Part shown: in pieces, positions 5,407 to 5,498 of the stretch | Numbering within the stretch: position 1 is the first letter of the stretch | Layout of the letters: the number at the start of each line of letters is the position of its first letter | Source: Rhodospirillales bacterium | GTDB taxonomy: Bacteria > Pseudomonadota > Alphaproteobacteria > Acetobacterales > Acetobacteraceae | Length of the DNA: 5,498 nucleotides | Reading direction: 5' to 3' | NCBI GenBank assembly: GCA_028870815.1 | Contig: JAGWOU010000165.1 | Location: 1-5,498 of the forward strand | The notes under the pieces: model-generated | Told to the model about the DNA's origin: nothing | Databases searched by the model: none | What the model saw: only the letters and a program-made list of their open reading frames with translations | Position numbers and translations under genes: made by a program

Positions 5407-5498
5407 ATGTCGAGGGCGTTGGGCAGTGTGCTGCTGAGGATGTTCGGCGGTCATGGCGGCTCACCGGAGCAGGATCTGCGTGAGCGGCCGCAACAGGA
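5407..5498 (+). CDS. Unidentified protein, N-terminal 30 codons (runs off the right edge)
   Basis: I do not recognise this gene. Only 30 complete codons are visible, encoding MSRALGSVLLRMFGGHGG and then a polar stretch (SPEQDLRERPQQ). The first part is mildly hydrophobic and basic but too short to call a signal peptide or membrane segment. The case for a real gene rests on the strong AGGAG ribosome binding site, a plausible TATACT -10 upstream, and its divergent position next to a GcvA-like regulator gene, which often sits beside the gene it controls. It could be a short regulator-linked protein or the start of a longer enzyme; the sequence in view cannot decide. Confidence 0.6.
   Translation, partial: MSRALGSVLLRMFGGHGGSPEQDLRERPQQ

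Overview
The window looks like chromosomal DNA from a GC-rich alphaproteobacterium, plausibly of the Rhodospirillales/Acetobacteraceae type. This is inferred from codon usage, from the protein family variants, and from aspS lying head to head with rnd. No mobile element, rRNA, tRNA or CRISPR array was seen. It holds eight protein-coding genes, two of them cut by the window edges, packed with almost no spare DNA; no gap between genes exceeds about 110 bases.

Left part (1-2647): the 5' third of aspS (aspartyl-tRNA synthetase) runs leftward off the edge. Across a 60-base gap, a tight rightward operon begins: rnd (RNase D, a tRNA 3'-trimming exonuclease), a small MmcQ/YjbR-family protein, and a YafP-like GNAT acetyltransferase. 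The operon genes overlap by 4 and 8 bases, and the two downstream genes use GTG and TTG starts, so translational coupling is likely. aspS has no Shine-Dalgarno sequence but has a perfect TTGACA box placed so that transcription would begin at the ATG, suggesting a leaderless mRNA.

Middle part (2653-4413): an SDR oxidoreductase gene on the minus strand ends 5 bases from the acetyltransferase gene. It is transcribed divergently from a CrgA/DmlR-like LysR regulator gene. Their 105-base shared control region contains an AT-rich perfect inverted repeat (ATATTTG-N12-CAAATAT), the best operator candidate here. The simplest model is that this LysR protein controls the SDR gene and itself in response to an unknown small molecule.

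Right part (4370-5498): a second LysR gene, of the GcvA type, runs leftward and converges on the first, with the two coding regions overlapping tail to tail by 44 bases. It diverges from an unidentified gene that has a good ribosome binding site and only 30 codons in view. The gap between them holds a TATACT -10 candidate and short inverted repeats that may be LysR sites.

I see no convincing new multi-gene system. The points most worth checking are the leaderless aspS start, the AspRS signature suggesting tRNA-Asn misacylation, the SDR/LysR operator, and the overlapping LysR pair.
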